Made by a program: the position numbers and the translations under genes
The notes under the pieces: generated by a model
What the model was told of the DNA's origin: nothing
What the model saw: only the letters and a program-made list of their open reading frames with translations
The model's database searches: none
Assembly (NCBI RefSeq): GCF_016509475.1
Contig: NC_057351.1
Span: 11,373,001-11,437,000 of the forward strand
Length of the DNA stretch: 64,000 nucleotides
Origin: Prionailurus bengalensis
Taxonomy: Eukaryota; Chordata; Mammalia; Carnivora; Felidae
Direction of reading: 5' to 3'
Part shown: positions 46,697 to 57,203 of the stretch, one piece after another
How the letters are laid out: every line of letters begins with the position of its first letter
Position numbering within the stretch: position 1 is the stretch's first letter

Positions 46697-46994
46697 ACAC
46701 TGAGAATTGCTTACAAGGTATTTATTTACATTACCATATGGTCAAATCTGCCAATCATGCTGGTCTTACTGCATTCCTTCTATAATCACATGTTCCTTGC
46801 TCTCTGTAATAACCTCTAGTTTTCTGGCACATGATTTTCAAAAGGACTTGGTGTTTGTAATGTGACAGTTGCATTACAGCATTTTAAAAGCTCTGTACTT
46901 TGGGGGGATGCTAATTAAAAGTAGATGCAAAGTGTTGTCACTGAAATGTTACTATCCTGTGCCTTGTTTTCTTTTTTATTTTACTTTTTAAAAA

Positions 46995-47200
46995 AATTTT
47001 TAATATTTATTTTTGAGAGAGAGGTTGAGACAGAGTGAGCACAGGAGGAACAGAAAGAGAGGGAGACACAGAATCCGAAGCAGGCTGCAAGCCCTGAGCT
47101 GTCAGCACAGAGCCCGATGTGGGGCTTGAACTCACGAATCATGAGATCAGGACTTGAGCAGAAGTTGGATGCTTAACCAACTGAGCCACCCAGGAGCCCC
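46995..47200 (-). mobile_element. Can-SINE (felid type)
   Basis: TTTTTAATATTTATTTTTGA tail, GAATCCGAAGCAGGCTGCAA body, end GAGCCACCCAGGAGCCCC. The flanks are T-rich and the TSD is uncertain. Confidence 0.95.
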
Positions 47201-47499
47201 TTATTTTTTATTTTCAAATGTGGTAGTTTCTACTTATCTAAGGATAAAATATAAGAGAATCCTACTATAGAAGGATACATCTTAAAAATATCTGGGTACA
47301 CATTAACTCAAATAATTTCTTCCAGAACAAGTCAAGCATAAGCCTCCTGAGCCACACATCAATCCATTCTTCAGTCCCATTAGCCAAAATATAAACTTAA
47401 GCAAACAATCCTTCAACGTGTTTAAAGTTCCTTTTAGAATCTAAATCTAAGTTCTATCCAAAATTGAAGTAGGGTTTTAGTGATCTCTGTTATCTCATA

Positions 47500-47690
47500 C
47501 TCATTCTGCCCCTTTGACCAGCTTTATTATTTTTCAGAACACTTATTTTTTCTTCTTCACCAATTCCCCAATGCCAGAATAAGTTCCGTAACAGCAGGGG
47601 CTTTGTGTTTTTGTTCACCGGGGTTTCCCCAGCTGCTACTAGCATATTGTAGGCACTAAATAAAAATTCACTTTGCATAAATGTGTAAAT
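47500..47690 (+). mobile_element. L2 3' end
   Basis: CCAGAATAAGTTCCGTAACA, GCAGGGGCTTTGTGTTTTTG, CCCAGCTGCTACTAGCATAT and GGCACTAAATAAAAATTCAC keep the L2 terminal order. Confidence 0.7.
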
Positions 47691-47799
47691 TAATCATCAA
47701 ATACCACTTCTTAAGCATTCTTACAGCCAACATGTCATGTGCCCTGAGGTGCTTTCCTTATATGGACCACAGTCTTACTTGAATGTCACCTTGCAGCGT

Positions 47800-48090
47800 T
47801 CTTTATCTTTATTCACTCAATTCACATTTTTAGGGTTGCAGGGAGTTTTTCATTCATTCACTCAAATGTTTATAAAGCAACCACACTCTGTGAATCACTG
47901 CTTTAGAAGTTGGGGATACACAGTAAACAAGGAATGAAAAGTTATCTGCCTTGTGAGTTTAATTCTCACAAGGCAGGCAGGCAACAAGCAATAAATATAA
48001 TAATTCAGCAATTCAGATGATGTAAAAAGCTACGGGAACACAGTACACCATAAAGGGATCACACACTGGCAAAGGGACTGCCTTATTTTG
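47800..48090. mobile_element. Old mammalian repeat fragment
   Basis: TTCATTCATTCACTCAAATG, GTTGGGGATACACAGTAAAC and GCAACAAGCAATAAATATAA resemble a common old mammalian repeat. Family not assigned. Confidence 0.5.
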
Positions 48091-48424
48091 TTGTTTTGAC
48101 GATTATATAATCATCTCAGTGTATGAAAACAAATTCTAGATCGTACATGTCTTTGACCCTTTCTGAGAGAGACAGAACTAAAGACTTTTTCATGTCAATG
48201 TTGCTGAAGTAAATTAAAATGAGGAAACATTTCAAAACTAGCAAAAATGCAGAGAAATGATCAAGCTTCTAAAAATAAAAGTAATATTCCTCGTTTTGGT
48301 GCCTGGGGTTCTGGAATCTGTCATGCGTGGTGATGTGTTGGTCTATGAAAAGTTAATTAGGTTGGTGAATATTTATCTTTATCCACTGGTTGTCTGTGAA
48401 AATTTTAGAAGGTGGTATTTTATT

Positions 48425-48621
48425 TTATTTTTTAAAATTTATTTTATTTATTTATTTTGAGGGGGAGAGGGGAGAGAGAGAGTGAGCAAGAGAATCCTAA
48501 GCAGGCTCCACACTGTCCACGCAGAGCCCAATGTGGGGCTCAAACCCACAAACTGTGAGATCATGACCTGAGCTGAAATCAAGAGTCAGTGGCTTAACTG
48601 ACTGAGCCATGCAGGTGCCCC
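48425..48621 (-). mobile_element. Can-SINE (older felid type)
   Basis: TTTATTTTATTTATTTATTT tail, GGCTCCACACTGTCCACGCA body, end GAGCCATGCAGGTGCCCC. Confidence 0.94.
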
Positions 48622-49376
48622 TGGGGAATTATTTAAAAAGGAGGAAAGGGGAGAGGTGTGAGGGGATAGCTTGATCCCTCCCCTGAAAGAAAGTACTCAA
48701 TAAGACTTGGTCTGTTTCCTTCCTTTGTTTTCTACTTGGTCTTTATTTTTATTTTTCATTCCAATTTTTCATTTAATTCCATAAAGTTATAATTGGCTTA
48801 TTTTTAATTTAATTTTAATTTTTTTTAATTTTTAATGCATGCTCATTGTAAAAGATAAGATAATCAAATTGTACAGAGGCATATAAAGCGTAAAGTCCTC
48901 ACAGCACTGAGAACAGAAACACCAACAGAGTCTATGTTCTCCTACTCTGATTCTCTCCAAGGGTAAATTGTGTTAATGTATGCATTTTCTGTTTCAAAAT
49001 ATAAAAATATATGTGTATTTGGACAGATATGTAGCCCTATGGACGGAGAAATGAGGCAGACTTTCATTTTTGACCTTTTTGTTGGAATCTTGACATGAAG
49101 CATGCTACATTTTTTAGACTTAAAAGGTAGTAAATATTGTATTTGTATCCAAATCCCTAAGAAGAATGTTTAATTATGGGGGAACGACCAACCAGTAGAA
49201 ACAATATACACTTCCTCCTTCTACTAAAAATCTTCCTTAGAAAGTCATTCGTTTTTTTCTTGACTCCATCCATAAGAACATTTATCTAATGGATCTCCAC
49301 GGCTTACAACTTCTCCCAGTCCAATCCCTGCCATGCTCTCTCTGAGCACGGCCTCAATGGGGCCCAAGGCGCTCAC

Positions 49377-49455
49377 CTGTTGTGTCCTCTTGCAAGCCAA
49401 CATCAAAGGCCAGTTTATCAGTTGAAGACCGGGAGGTGGACAGACAGCACAGGTA
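49377..49455 (-). CDS. RYR2: RYR2 exon 7 (residues 129-154, MIR region)
   Basis: 79 bases, phase 0 to phase 1. The peptide starts YLCCLSTSRSSTDKLAF and ends GLQEDTT plus one base of Gly155. It forms part of the first MIR repeat. The acceptor ends TGTCTTTCAG and the donor is CAG|GTGAGC. Confidence 0.97.
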
Positions 49456-49887
49456 CTGAAAGACACAGAGTCAGTAGTTGTTGCTAAACATTTACGGTCC
49501 TGTGGGAGTTTAATTCTGACGCGTCATTTGCTATCATCAGTCTATCTCTGCTCTATCAGTCTTCTCCTTCACATCTGGATGCTTCTGTGCACGGCCCCGA
49601 TTTTTCATTGTGAGGGCAAACAACACTCATATGGCATTCATTAGGAGCAATGCTCTAAGGGAGAAGCAGTCCTTTTTCTCCTCACGAAAAGACTTAGGAA
49701 ATGTGTTCTGTCAGTAAAAGAAAACACATAACTGGGGATATGTTTGTACATCTCCCTTCATGTGATATTCATGATCATAAGCAAAAGTACAACCTGATCT
49801 GACAGAAATCTTTCTCCCAAACAGAAATTTGAAAACTATTCACTCTCATCTTCTAGTTCTGGTTTCATTTTTGAAATTTTAACTCTC

Positions 49888-50134
49888 GGGGAACCTAGGT
49901 GGCTCAGTCGGTTGAGCGTCCGACTTTGGCTCAGCTCCTGATCTCAAGGTTCGTGGGTTCGAGCCCCGCGTCGGACTCTGTGCTGACAGCTCAGAGCCTG
50001 GAGCCCGCTTCGGATTCTGTGTCTCCCTCTCTCCCTGCCCTTGTCTCCCTACTTCTCTCTCTCAAAAGAATGAATGAATGAATGAATGAATGAATGAACG
50101 AACAAACATTAAAAAAATTTTTTTTAAATAAAAT
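49888..50134 (+). mobile_element. Can-SINE with expanded tail microsatellite
   Basis: Head GGGGAACCTAGGTGGCTCAG. The tail begins with (GAAT)7(GAAC)2 at 50068-50103, then AAACATTAAAAAAATTTT. TSD GAAATTTTAACTCTC / AAAATTTTCACTCTC. Confidence 0.96.
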
Positions 50135-50974
50135 AAAATTTTCACTCTCTGAAATTCATCTGAATTCATTTTGGTGTGCAGCATGTCACCTCCCTGAAGT
50201 GAGGTTCTATCACGTGTATACATGTGTGTGATTCCCTATGAGTAACTGAACTCTTGCAACACCATCATCTCCTTCCATCTCCTTCCATCTCCCCCCCTCC
50301 TTAAGTTTCCCTAACTGTATATGCTTGAACATAAAGTCTAGCATAATTTTTCAGTCCACCTTCCTGAACCGTACCCCAACCTCAGAAATCTTGCAAACTG
50401 GTATAAGAATGAGGACACAAGGATGAACGTAGTATAAGGTCAAGATACACTATCATCTATGTAACAAGCACACTGCCAGTAAGACCAGGAGCCCTGCAAA
50501 GAGTACTCAGAGACGATTCTGGGGATGGAGCAAGTCCAGACCTCTCAGAGTTACCGAACAAATAAGGCAAAGCCTAGAAAATTCCTTCCGTGAAATAGGA
50601 TCCACCCACCTCATTGGGAGTCAGTAACTGTGAAGAGGCGGGAAGTGAATCAATTGGGACAGATGTGCCGGCACATTAAGTGGAAGTCAGTGCCATGGGG
50701 ATGTAAAATGAAATTAACATGGAGATTCCAATTCTGCCTTTTGTCTACAAAACACTGGCTCCCAAAATTATAGAAAAGTTGCTTTGAGGGTCCTCAAAAA
50801 TGTTCTGAGCCAGTGTAGGACTGTGAGTTTCACCTTGAGAAAGGCTGCCCACGGTGATACCTGAGGTTCACAGACTTTAGCTCTAAATATATTAAGTGTC
50901 TTCCTTTATCTTATTAAAGTCTTCTGTTACATCCTGCAATAATTACAGTACTGGGTACTATAAATATTACCATA

Positions 50975-51125
50975 AATTCTCTCTTCCAATAATATTCACA
51001 GCAACTATGAGGTAGGTAATATAATTATTCCACTAAATTTTCATTAAGTTCCATGAGGACAAGGATATGATCTTATTCACTACTATACCCAGCACCTAAA
51101 ACAGTACCTAGCACACTTGAGAAAG
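50975..51125. mobile_element. MIR and L2-like remnants
   Basis: ATATTCACAGCAACTATGAG and GTAGGTAATATAATTATTCC match MIR in reverse. GTTCCATGAGGACAAGGATA, CTATACCCAGCACCTAAAAC and AGTACCTAGCACAC match an L2 3' end. Confidence 0.65.
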
Positions 51126-51495
51126 TGAGTCTGAACCCAGATTGACTGACCAAGTTCTGGAATAGAATTCTTCCCATGAAGTTTTAATGCATGATGGCTG
51201 TATGCAAATAGGTTGTATTTATGTATTTATCTAGTATCCAGCCACTTTACTAGAGTATTTTCCTAAATTTTATTCCTTATATTGCTGTGTTAGCCAAGAG
51301 ATCCAGAACCATGTTAATGTACTTTTGGTTTTGTTTATTTGTTTGACTTGGTTTTGTCAAGAACCACCTTAGTGTTTGACAGTTAAGATTGATGTTGGTG
51401 ATTGAATTGATGTTTATATTTTATCACTGAGAAATAAATCATCAATGCTTAGTTTTTATTAGAAATGGGTGTCGAGTTTTATTAAAACCTTTTTC

Positions 51496-51714
51496 TTTTT
51501 TTTTTTTTTTTTTCAACGTTTATTTATTTTTGGGACAGAGAGAGACAGAGCATGAACAGGGGAGGGGCAGAGAGAGAGGGAGACAGAATCGGAAACAGGC
51601 TCCAGGCTCTGAGCCATCAGCCCAGAGCCCGACGCGGGGCTCGAACTCGCAGACCGCGAGATCGTGACCTGGCTGAAGTCGGACGCTTAACCGACTGCGC
51701 CACCCAGGCGCCCC
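51496..51714 (-). mobile_element. Can-SINE (youngest subfamily)
   Basis: GAGCCATCAGCCCAGAGCCC and GACTGCGCCACCCAGGCGCC diagnostic blocks; long T tail; perfect 12-base TSD AAAACCTTTTTC. Confidence 0.98.
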
Positions 51715-51933
51715 AAAACCTTTTTCAATACCTGTTAAGATGATCACAATTTTTCTTATCTGGCCTATTTATATGATGTAGCACATTAATAGAAATGATA
51801 TTATTAAGTCATCATTAAAATGGTATCTATAGTTTTCCTATACTTCTCTTCCTATACTTTTGAATTCCATTCACCAGAACTTTAGGTCAGATTTTCACAC
51901 CGGTAATCATGAATAAGACTCAAAATTTTAAGT

Positions 51934-52096
51934 TTATTTTGAGAGAGAGAGAAAAAGAGCATGAGCAGGGAGGGGCAGAGAGAGGCAGAGAGAGAGAATC
52001 CTAAGAAGGTTCTGCGCTGTCAGTGCAGGGCTCAAACACAATGAACTGTGAGATCATGATTTGACGCTTAACCAACTGAGCCACCCACGTGCCCTG
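51934..52096 (-). mobile_element. Can-SINE (internally deleted)
   Basis: Short copy: GAGAGAGAGAAAAAGAGCAT body, loss of sequence between GTCAGTGCA and GGGCTCAAAC, and between GATCATGAT and TTGACGCTTAACC. End GAGCCACCCACGTGCCC. Confidence 0.92.
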
Positions 52097-52610
52097 ACTG
52101 ACAATTTTTTATATGTTTTTGGGTACTGATATTGAGGCTATGCTTGGTCACCTGTTCTGAAGTGATTTACATAATATCAGAATTATGTAAATCTCTAAAA
52201 CAGATTTTCTTCATGAAAGAAACAATCAATTATATTATACTTCTAAATGTTGGACCATCATGTATTCATGAAAATTATATTGATGAAGAATTTAAATAAT
52301 GTGGAAAATGTTTATGCTACAATAATATGTTTAGAAAATCAGGATATAAATTTGGTTATATAGTAAGATCTCAATTATGTAAAAAATTAATAAGAACAGA
52401 AAGGATTAAATTTTTTTAAAGTCCCTACACATTCTTCTCCCATTAACATGATCATGAAGAATTGTGTCATCTGTAATTTCCAAGTCTTATAAAATAAATA
52501 TGTATTGCTTTTACAACCTAATAAAGCTTTTACAAGAGTAGGATAAAACTTTTATGCATTTTACAAAATATATAAAATAATAATGCATATTATATAACAT
52601 AAAAGTATAT

Positions 52611-52696
52611 AGAAGTATATCAAGTATATATCTAGATAGACAGATAGATATGTATAGAAGTATATCAAGTATGTATCTAGATAGACAGATATGTAT
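52611..52696. repeat. Tandem duplication of a 45-base unit
   Basis: 52611-52655 and 52656-52696 are two near-identical units containing AGAAGTATATCAAGTAT and CTAGATAGACAGATA. The second has lost one GATA unit. Confidence 0.93.
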
Positions 52697-52759
52697 ATGA
52701 GTATCTACACCTATATGGATAACACTGTGGATATAGACTTTTTCAATGTTATCCTTCAG

Positions 52760-52832
52760 TAATTTTCTAATAAATGAACTGTTTAATTTCTTTAATTATA
52801 AAATTTAATTTTCTAATAAATGAACTGTTTAA
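52760..52832. repeat. Direct repeat of 27 bases
   Basis: The 27 bases at 52760-52786 (containing TTTTCTAATAAATGAACTGT) recur exactly at 52806-52832, offset 46. Confidence 0.95.
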
Positions 52833-52982
52833 AACAAAAACAGAAATGAGAAATATTTATTTGACTCTTACACCTCTGTCTTCTTAAAACCAGTCTATCA
52901 AAAATTAAGATAATAAGAAATAGGAGTCGTAAATGATAGAATTGAAGGACTTTACAGATCATCTAAGCTAACTCTCATTTTT

Positions 52983-53198
52983 AAAAATTTTTTTTTTCAA
53001 CGTTTATTTATTTTTGGGACAGAGAGAGACAGAGCATGAACAGGGGAGGGGCAGAGAGAGAGGGAGACAGAATCGGAAACAGGCTCCAGGCTCTGAGCCA
53101 TCAGCCCAGAGCCTGACGCGCGGCTCGAACTCACGGACCTCGAGATCGTGACCTGGCTGAAGTCGGATGCTTAACCGACTGCGCCACCCAGGCGCCCC
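52983..53198 (-). mobile_element. Can-SINE (youngest subfamily) 166 bases from exon 6
   Basis: Near-consensus copy in the RYR2 sense orientation, just downstream of the exon 6 donor in the transcript. 14-base TSD TAACTCTCATTTTT at 52969-52982 and 53199-53212. Confidence 0.98.
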
Positions 53199-53364
53199 TA
53201 ACTCTCATTTTTTAAATGAGATGAAATAAGTAAGGTACAAAGGTATTAAAGAATGCATCCATCCCAATTTATTAATACCATCAATGAAATGCTATTACCA
53301 ACACTTCCTGCTGATGTATATCTAAATGAGCCCTGTAAGAGATGAAATCAAAATGTGTACTCAC

Positions 53365-53439
53365 CATGCCACTATAGGAATGGCGTAGCAATATGGCATG
53401 TCCGTACAGGAGTGTTCGATGACCACCACCTTGAGCAGT
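53365..53439 (-). CDS. RYR2: RYR2 exon 6 (residues 104-128, MIR region)
   Basis: 75 bases, 25 codons, phase 0 to phase 0. The peptide runs TAQGGGHRTLLYGHAI to HSYSGM, the entry to the first MIR repeat. The acceptor is TTTCTATGTAG and the donor is ATG|GTGAGT. A young Can-SINE in the sense orientation lies 166 bases into the following intron. Confidence 0.97.
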
Positions 53440-53699
53440 CTACATAGAAAGAAGAAAGGGTCGACAAGAAAAAAAAAAGAAAAAAGAGTAAACTTAACTA
53501 CGTCAATAAAATACTCTCTTGCTATCAAGGAAACATTTAATAGGAAGGAATAAAATAAAAGTAAGCAAAGTGCTGTGATAAGAATGTTTAAGTTGGAATA
53601 AGGCTACCAAGAAAAATCTCTACTGAGAGTCTGACAGTTGATCTAGTTCTTGAAGAATGAACTTGATTTTGGTAACTGTAAGTACTTACCAGAATTTGT

Positions 53700-53860
53700 A
53701 ATTACTTATTTATAGTTATTTATTGTCTCTATTTCCCATTACACTGTGAGCTGCACTAGGTAGGGACTACGGTACCTTGGTCACCCACTGTACCCCAGGT
53801 TGCTGGCAAAGTGCCTGGCACACAATAAGGACTAAATAAATATCTGTTCAATGAAAGAGA
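53700..53860 (+). mobile_element. L2 3' end
   Basis: ACACTGTGAGCTGCACTAGG, GTAGGGACTACGGTACCTTG, AAGTGCCTGGCACACAATAA and GGACTAAATAAATATCTGTT: well-preserved L2 3' terminus. Confidence 0.8.
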
Positions 53861-54077
53861 ATTCCTAAAGCACAGAATGGATCAAATCATCTACAGGTTT
53901 GAAATTGTTTCATGCCTTCCAACTGTTTTTTTTTAAGAGTCCAAATTTTTTAATATGAAATAGAGAAATGCTTCTCAAATTTTAGCATACTTACAAATCA
54001 CTGGGAAAGCTTCTAGGATAAGGAGTGAGGATACTGACTTATTTATACTTTAAGAAGTGAAGAAAGTACATTAGTAT

Positions 54078-54279
54078 CTTTTTTAAAGTTTATTTATTTA
54101 CTTAGAGAAAGAGACAGAATGTGCACAAGTGGGGGAGGGGGAGAGAGAGAGAATCCAAAGCAGGCTCCATGCTGTCAAGGCACAGTCCATTGCGGGGCTT
54201 GATCTCATGAACCATGAGATCATGGCCTCAGCCAAGATCAAGAGTTGGATGCTTAACCAACTGAGCCACCCAGGTGCCC
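54078..54279 (-). mobile_element. Can-SINE (older felid type)
   Basis: TSD AAGAAAGTACATTAGTAT at 54060-54077 and AAGAAAGTACGTTAATAT at 54280-54297 define its ends exactly. Confidence 0.96.
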
Positions 54280-54828
54280 CAAGAAAGTACGTTAATATAT
54301 TATACTATTATAGCTCTTTTCACTCAAAAGATACCCGCTTCCTACTGTTCCGTACAACTCCTTAGGATAACTTTTTTTCTTTACATGTTATGCTCAAAAG
54401 ACCTCAGAACCATTCTTAAAACAGGTCTTGAAAGGGATTCAAATAAGAAAACCTGCTTTAAAAAAAGGAGAATCGCTTTTTTCATACACTGAGAGCAAAA
54501 GGGAAAAATCTACTTTGCAAACTCATATTCCTTCTCAGAACTAGGCACTCTTTGAAAAGTATTCATTTCTTTTAAAATAATGTTTGATTCGTGTCGCCAA
54601 GAACCATTTTATTCACCTTGCCTGATGTGGATCACTCTGATAGGAGCTTACCTTTTCATACCACACACAGGTTCCACAGCCACAAAATACAACTGACCTT
54701 GAGTAACAGTCACACCAATCAAAATAAGACTTTTTAAAAATGAACGATAAGGCCTTAGATTTAACCCATAAGTGGCAAATGATCCTTTTACTCTAACACT
54801 TTGCTTTAGTTCACTTATATATAATATA

Positions 54829-54873
54829 CACACACACACACACGCGCGCGTGCACACACACACACACATATAT
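54829..54873. repeat. (CA)n(CG)n(CA)n microsatellite
   Basis: ACACACACACAC, then GCGCGCGTG, then CACACACACACA and ATATAT. Z-DNA-prone. Confidence 0.95.
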
Positions 54874-55129
54874 GTAAATGTTCAAATTGGTTAAGGGAGA
54901 TATTCCAATTACAGATTTTATACAACTAGGCAATTATAGATTTTACACTATAGATTTCCTCACCACTTAAATACAAATTTATGCTGCAGATTTAGTTTTA
55001 ATAGAACTGAAAAAGTATGCAAATAACCCACACTAAATTAACTTTGTTACTTAAGAGAGCACAATTAACACAAAGTGAATGCAATTTCTGTCACATGGTC
55101 CACACTACTTTTTCTCTCATGTCTCATTT

Positions 55130-55238
55130 TATTTTTTATATTTATTTAAGTCATCTCTATCCCCAATATAGGGCTTGAACTCACGACCCCGAGATCAAGA
55201 GTGGCATTCTCTTCAGAAAGAGCCAGCTAGGCACCCCT
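55130..55238 (-). mobile_element. Old short Can-SINE
   Basis: TTTTATATTTATTTAAGTCA tail, GGGCTTGAACTCACGACCCC, GAGATCAAGAGTGGCATTC, end CAGCTAGGCACCCC. Confidence 0.88.
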
Positions 55239-56269
55239 CTAATGTGTCATTTTAAATGGTACTACTCCAATTGCCTCTAAATCAGAAAAAAAAAATGTGT
55301 CATTTCCACACTTGAGCATATATTGGATAATTGTTCATTCAACAAACATATGAAAACAATTATGTATGTGACATTGATTCAAAGAGGTACCTTGGTTCTG
55401 TGTTTTTTTATTTTGTTTTTTGATTTGGTTAGTTGTGTCATTATTTTTGTTAAATTTGGCCTGGTCCTTGCTTTAATTTAAGTGAACAAATATTTAGGGA
55501 CTTCCTCTGCTTTTGGGAACTTCTGGTACTTTATGAAGCGGCTATACCGAATACTAGCCAGTTCTAGAGTTCTTCCTTCAACACTCTACAACACTGTGCT
55601 TCAGGTAGACTGTTGGACCTCCCTTGAGAATTTCAATGAGAAAAAGATCATCACTGCTGGGTGATGTATCAGGACCCCAGAACAAAGGTCCATTTTCCCT
55701 TTAGCCTCCCAAACCTAAACCTATAAGGACTCAGCTGTATAACCATATTATGCTTTGGGAATCCCGCCAGGACCAACTAGGTTAAGAGTCAATCAAGCTA
55801 ATGTAGTTCAAGGCTGGCCCCCTTTCAAGAACATACACAGGAAAAAAATAATCTTAGTGGTTTTTGAAGTTAACCTAGTAACCGTGTTTTAGACTCTGAC
55901 ACATGGGCAAAGTAAGCATTGCTTTCAATTGTACCAATTTAGAAAAGAAGTAGAAAAATGGCATTTTATGTGAGACAAATAGACTTTTAGTTCCCACGAA
56001 AGCCATCTATACTCTAACTAGTCCTGCTAATTCTCCAGTAAGTATCGCACGAAAGAAACACTCTGTCCTATGTGTTGGAAGACTACTGTCTGAGAGGCAC
56101 AGTGCACTTAATGCCAAGGGTATCACGCATCATATTTTCTTATTTTCAATAAGAACTGAAAGCTCTAATTATTCATTTACTCAACAACTATATATTGGAT
56201 CCCACGTAGTTTCCTTCAAATATTTGCACACTAATAACAAAGAAAACAAGTTTGAGAGTTACTTCTTTG

Positions 56270-56495
56270 GGGGGGTGCCTAGGTGGCTTAGCCCGTTAAG
56301 CATCCAACTTCGGCTCAGGTCATGATCTCGCAGTCAGTGAGTTCAGGTCCCGCATCAGGCTCTGTGCTGACAGCTCAGAGCCTGTAGCCTGCATCAGATT
56401 CTGTGTCTCCCTCTCTCCCTGCCCCTCCCCTGCTCGCGCTCTGTCTCTCTCTTGTGCTCTCAAAACTAAATAAACCTTAAAGCTTTTTTTTTTAA
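56270..56495 (+). mobile_element. Can-SINE (felid type)
   Basis: Head GGGGTGCCTAGGTGGCTTAG. TSD GAGTTACTTCTTTG / GAGCTAATTCTTTG. Confidence 0.95.
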
Positions 56496-56965
56496 GGAGC
56501 TAATTCTTTGTATGATTCTTAATGCCTCCAACTATGGGATGCATTATCATCAGATCCTTTTCATAAAAATATTACCTGGAACTTACAAGTCCTTGAATAC
56601 ATTTCCAAGAATGACTTAGGTTCTACCTGTCCCTGAAAATGCAGCTGCTGGTACCCTAGCCCTGCCTCTAAGGTTGGTTGAGTCTGTGATGTATTTAGTG
56701 AGCTGCTGGTCATCAGCCCTTCATGGGCCCCCCCAGCAGAACCAGGATCTGGAAATCGGCTCCCACTAGACTACTGTGGTCTCCTGTAGACGATGAGGGT
56801 CTATGTTAAGGTGCTACTGCCATTTTAGGTGGAAAAAATAACAAAAACATCAACAACTATCATTTCCAAACTCTCTCAGTACTTCTGATGTTGGAGAGCT
56901 AACCATCAGGTATTAAAAGGTAAAATTTGACTTTCTGAAAATATCAGCTAAAAACATGTTTTCAG

Positions 56966-57203
56966 GGGCGCCTGTGTGGCTCAGTCAGTTGGGTACCGGA
57001 CTCTTGACTTTGGCTCTGGTCATGATCCCAGGGTCACGGGATTGAGCCCCATGTCTGACTCCACACTCAGCATGGAGATTCTCTCTCTCTCTCCCTTTAC
57101 TTCTCTTCCCCTATTCGTGCTCTCTCTCTCTCTACTTCTCTCCCCCTATTCGTGCTCTCTCTCTCTCTCTCTCTCTAAAATTAAACAAAAACAAAAACAA
57201 AGA
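56966..57203 (+). mobile_element. Can-SINE (older subfamily) with internal duplication
   Basis: The GGTCATGATCCCAGGGTCAC region resembles the caniform-type consensus, so it belongs to an older carnivoran subfamily. The TACTTCTC...CCCCTATTCGTGCTCTC segment is present twice in tandem (about 57095-57170). TSD AAACATGTTTTCAG / AAGCATGTTTTCAG. Confidence 0.95.

Larger units (their letters stand above)
46369..49376 (-). other. RYR2: RYR2 intron 7
   Basis: 3,008 bases with two minus-strand Can-SINEs (46995, 48425), an L2 end near 47500, an old repeat fragment near 47800-48090, and a G-quadruplex candidate on the transcribed RNA strand at 46674-46696. Around 48720-49030 is an AT-rich stretch resembling an old DNA-transposon remnant that I cannot name. 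Confidence 0.9.
49456..53364 (-). other. RYR2: RYR2 intron 6
   Basis: 3,909 bases with four Can-SINEs (49888, 51496, 51934, 52983), MIR/L2 remnants near 50975-51125, and two adjacent short tandem duplications (52611-52696 and 52760-52832). The remainder, for example 50150-50960, is unrecognised. Confidence 0.9.

Noticed and set aside
52611..52832. Direct repeats that could suggest a CRISPR-like array
   Set aside because: Only two copies each, unequal spacing, and a mammalian nuclear context; they are tandem duplications.
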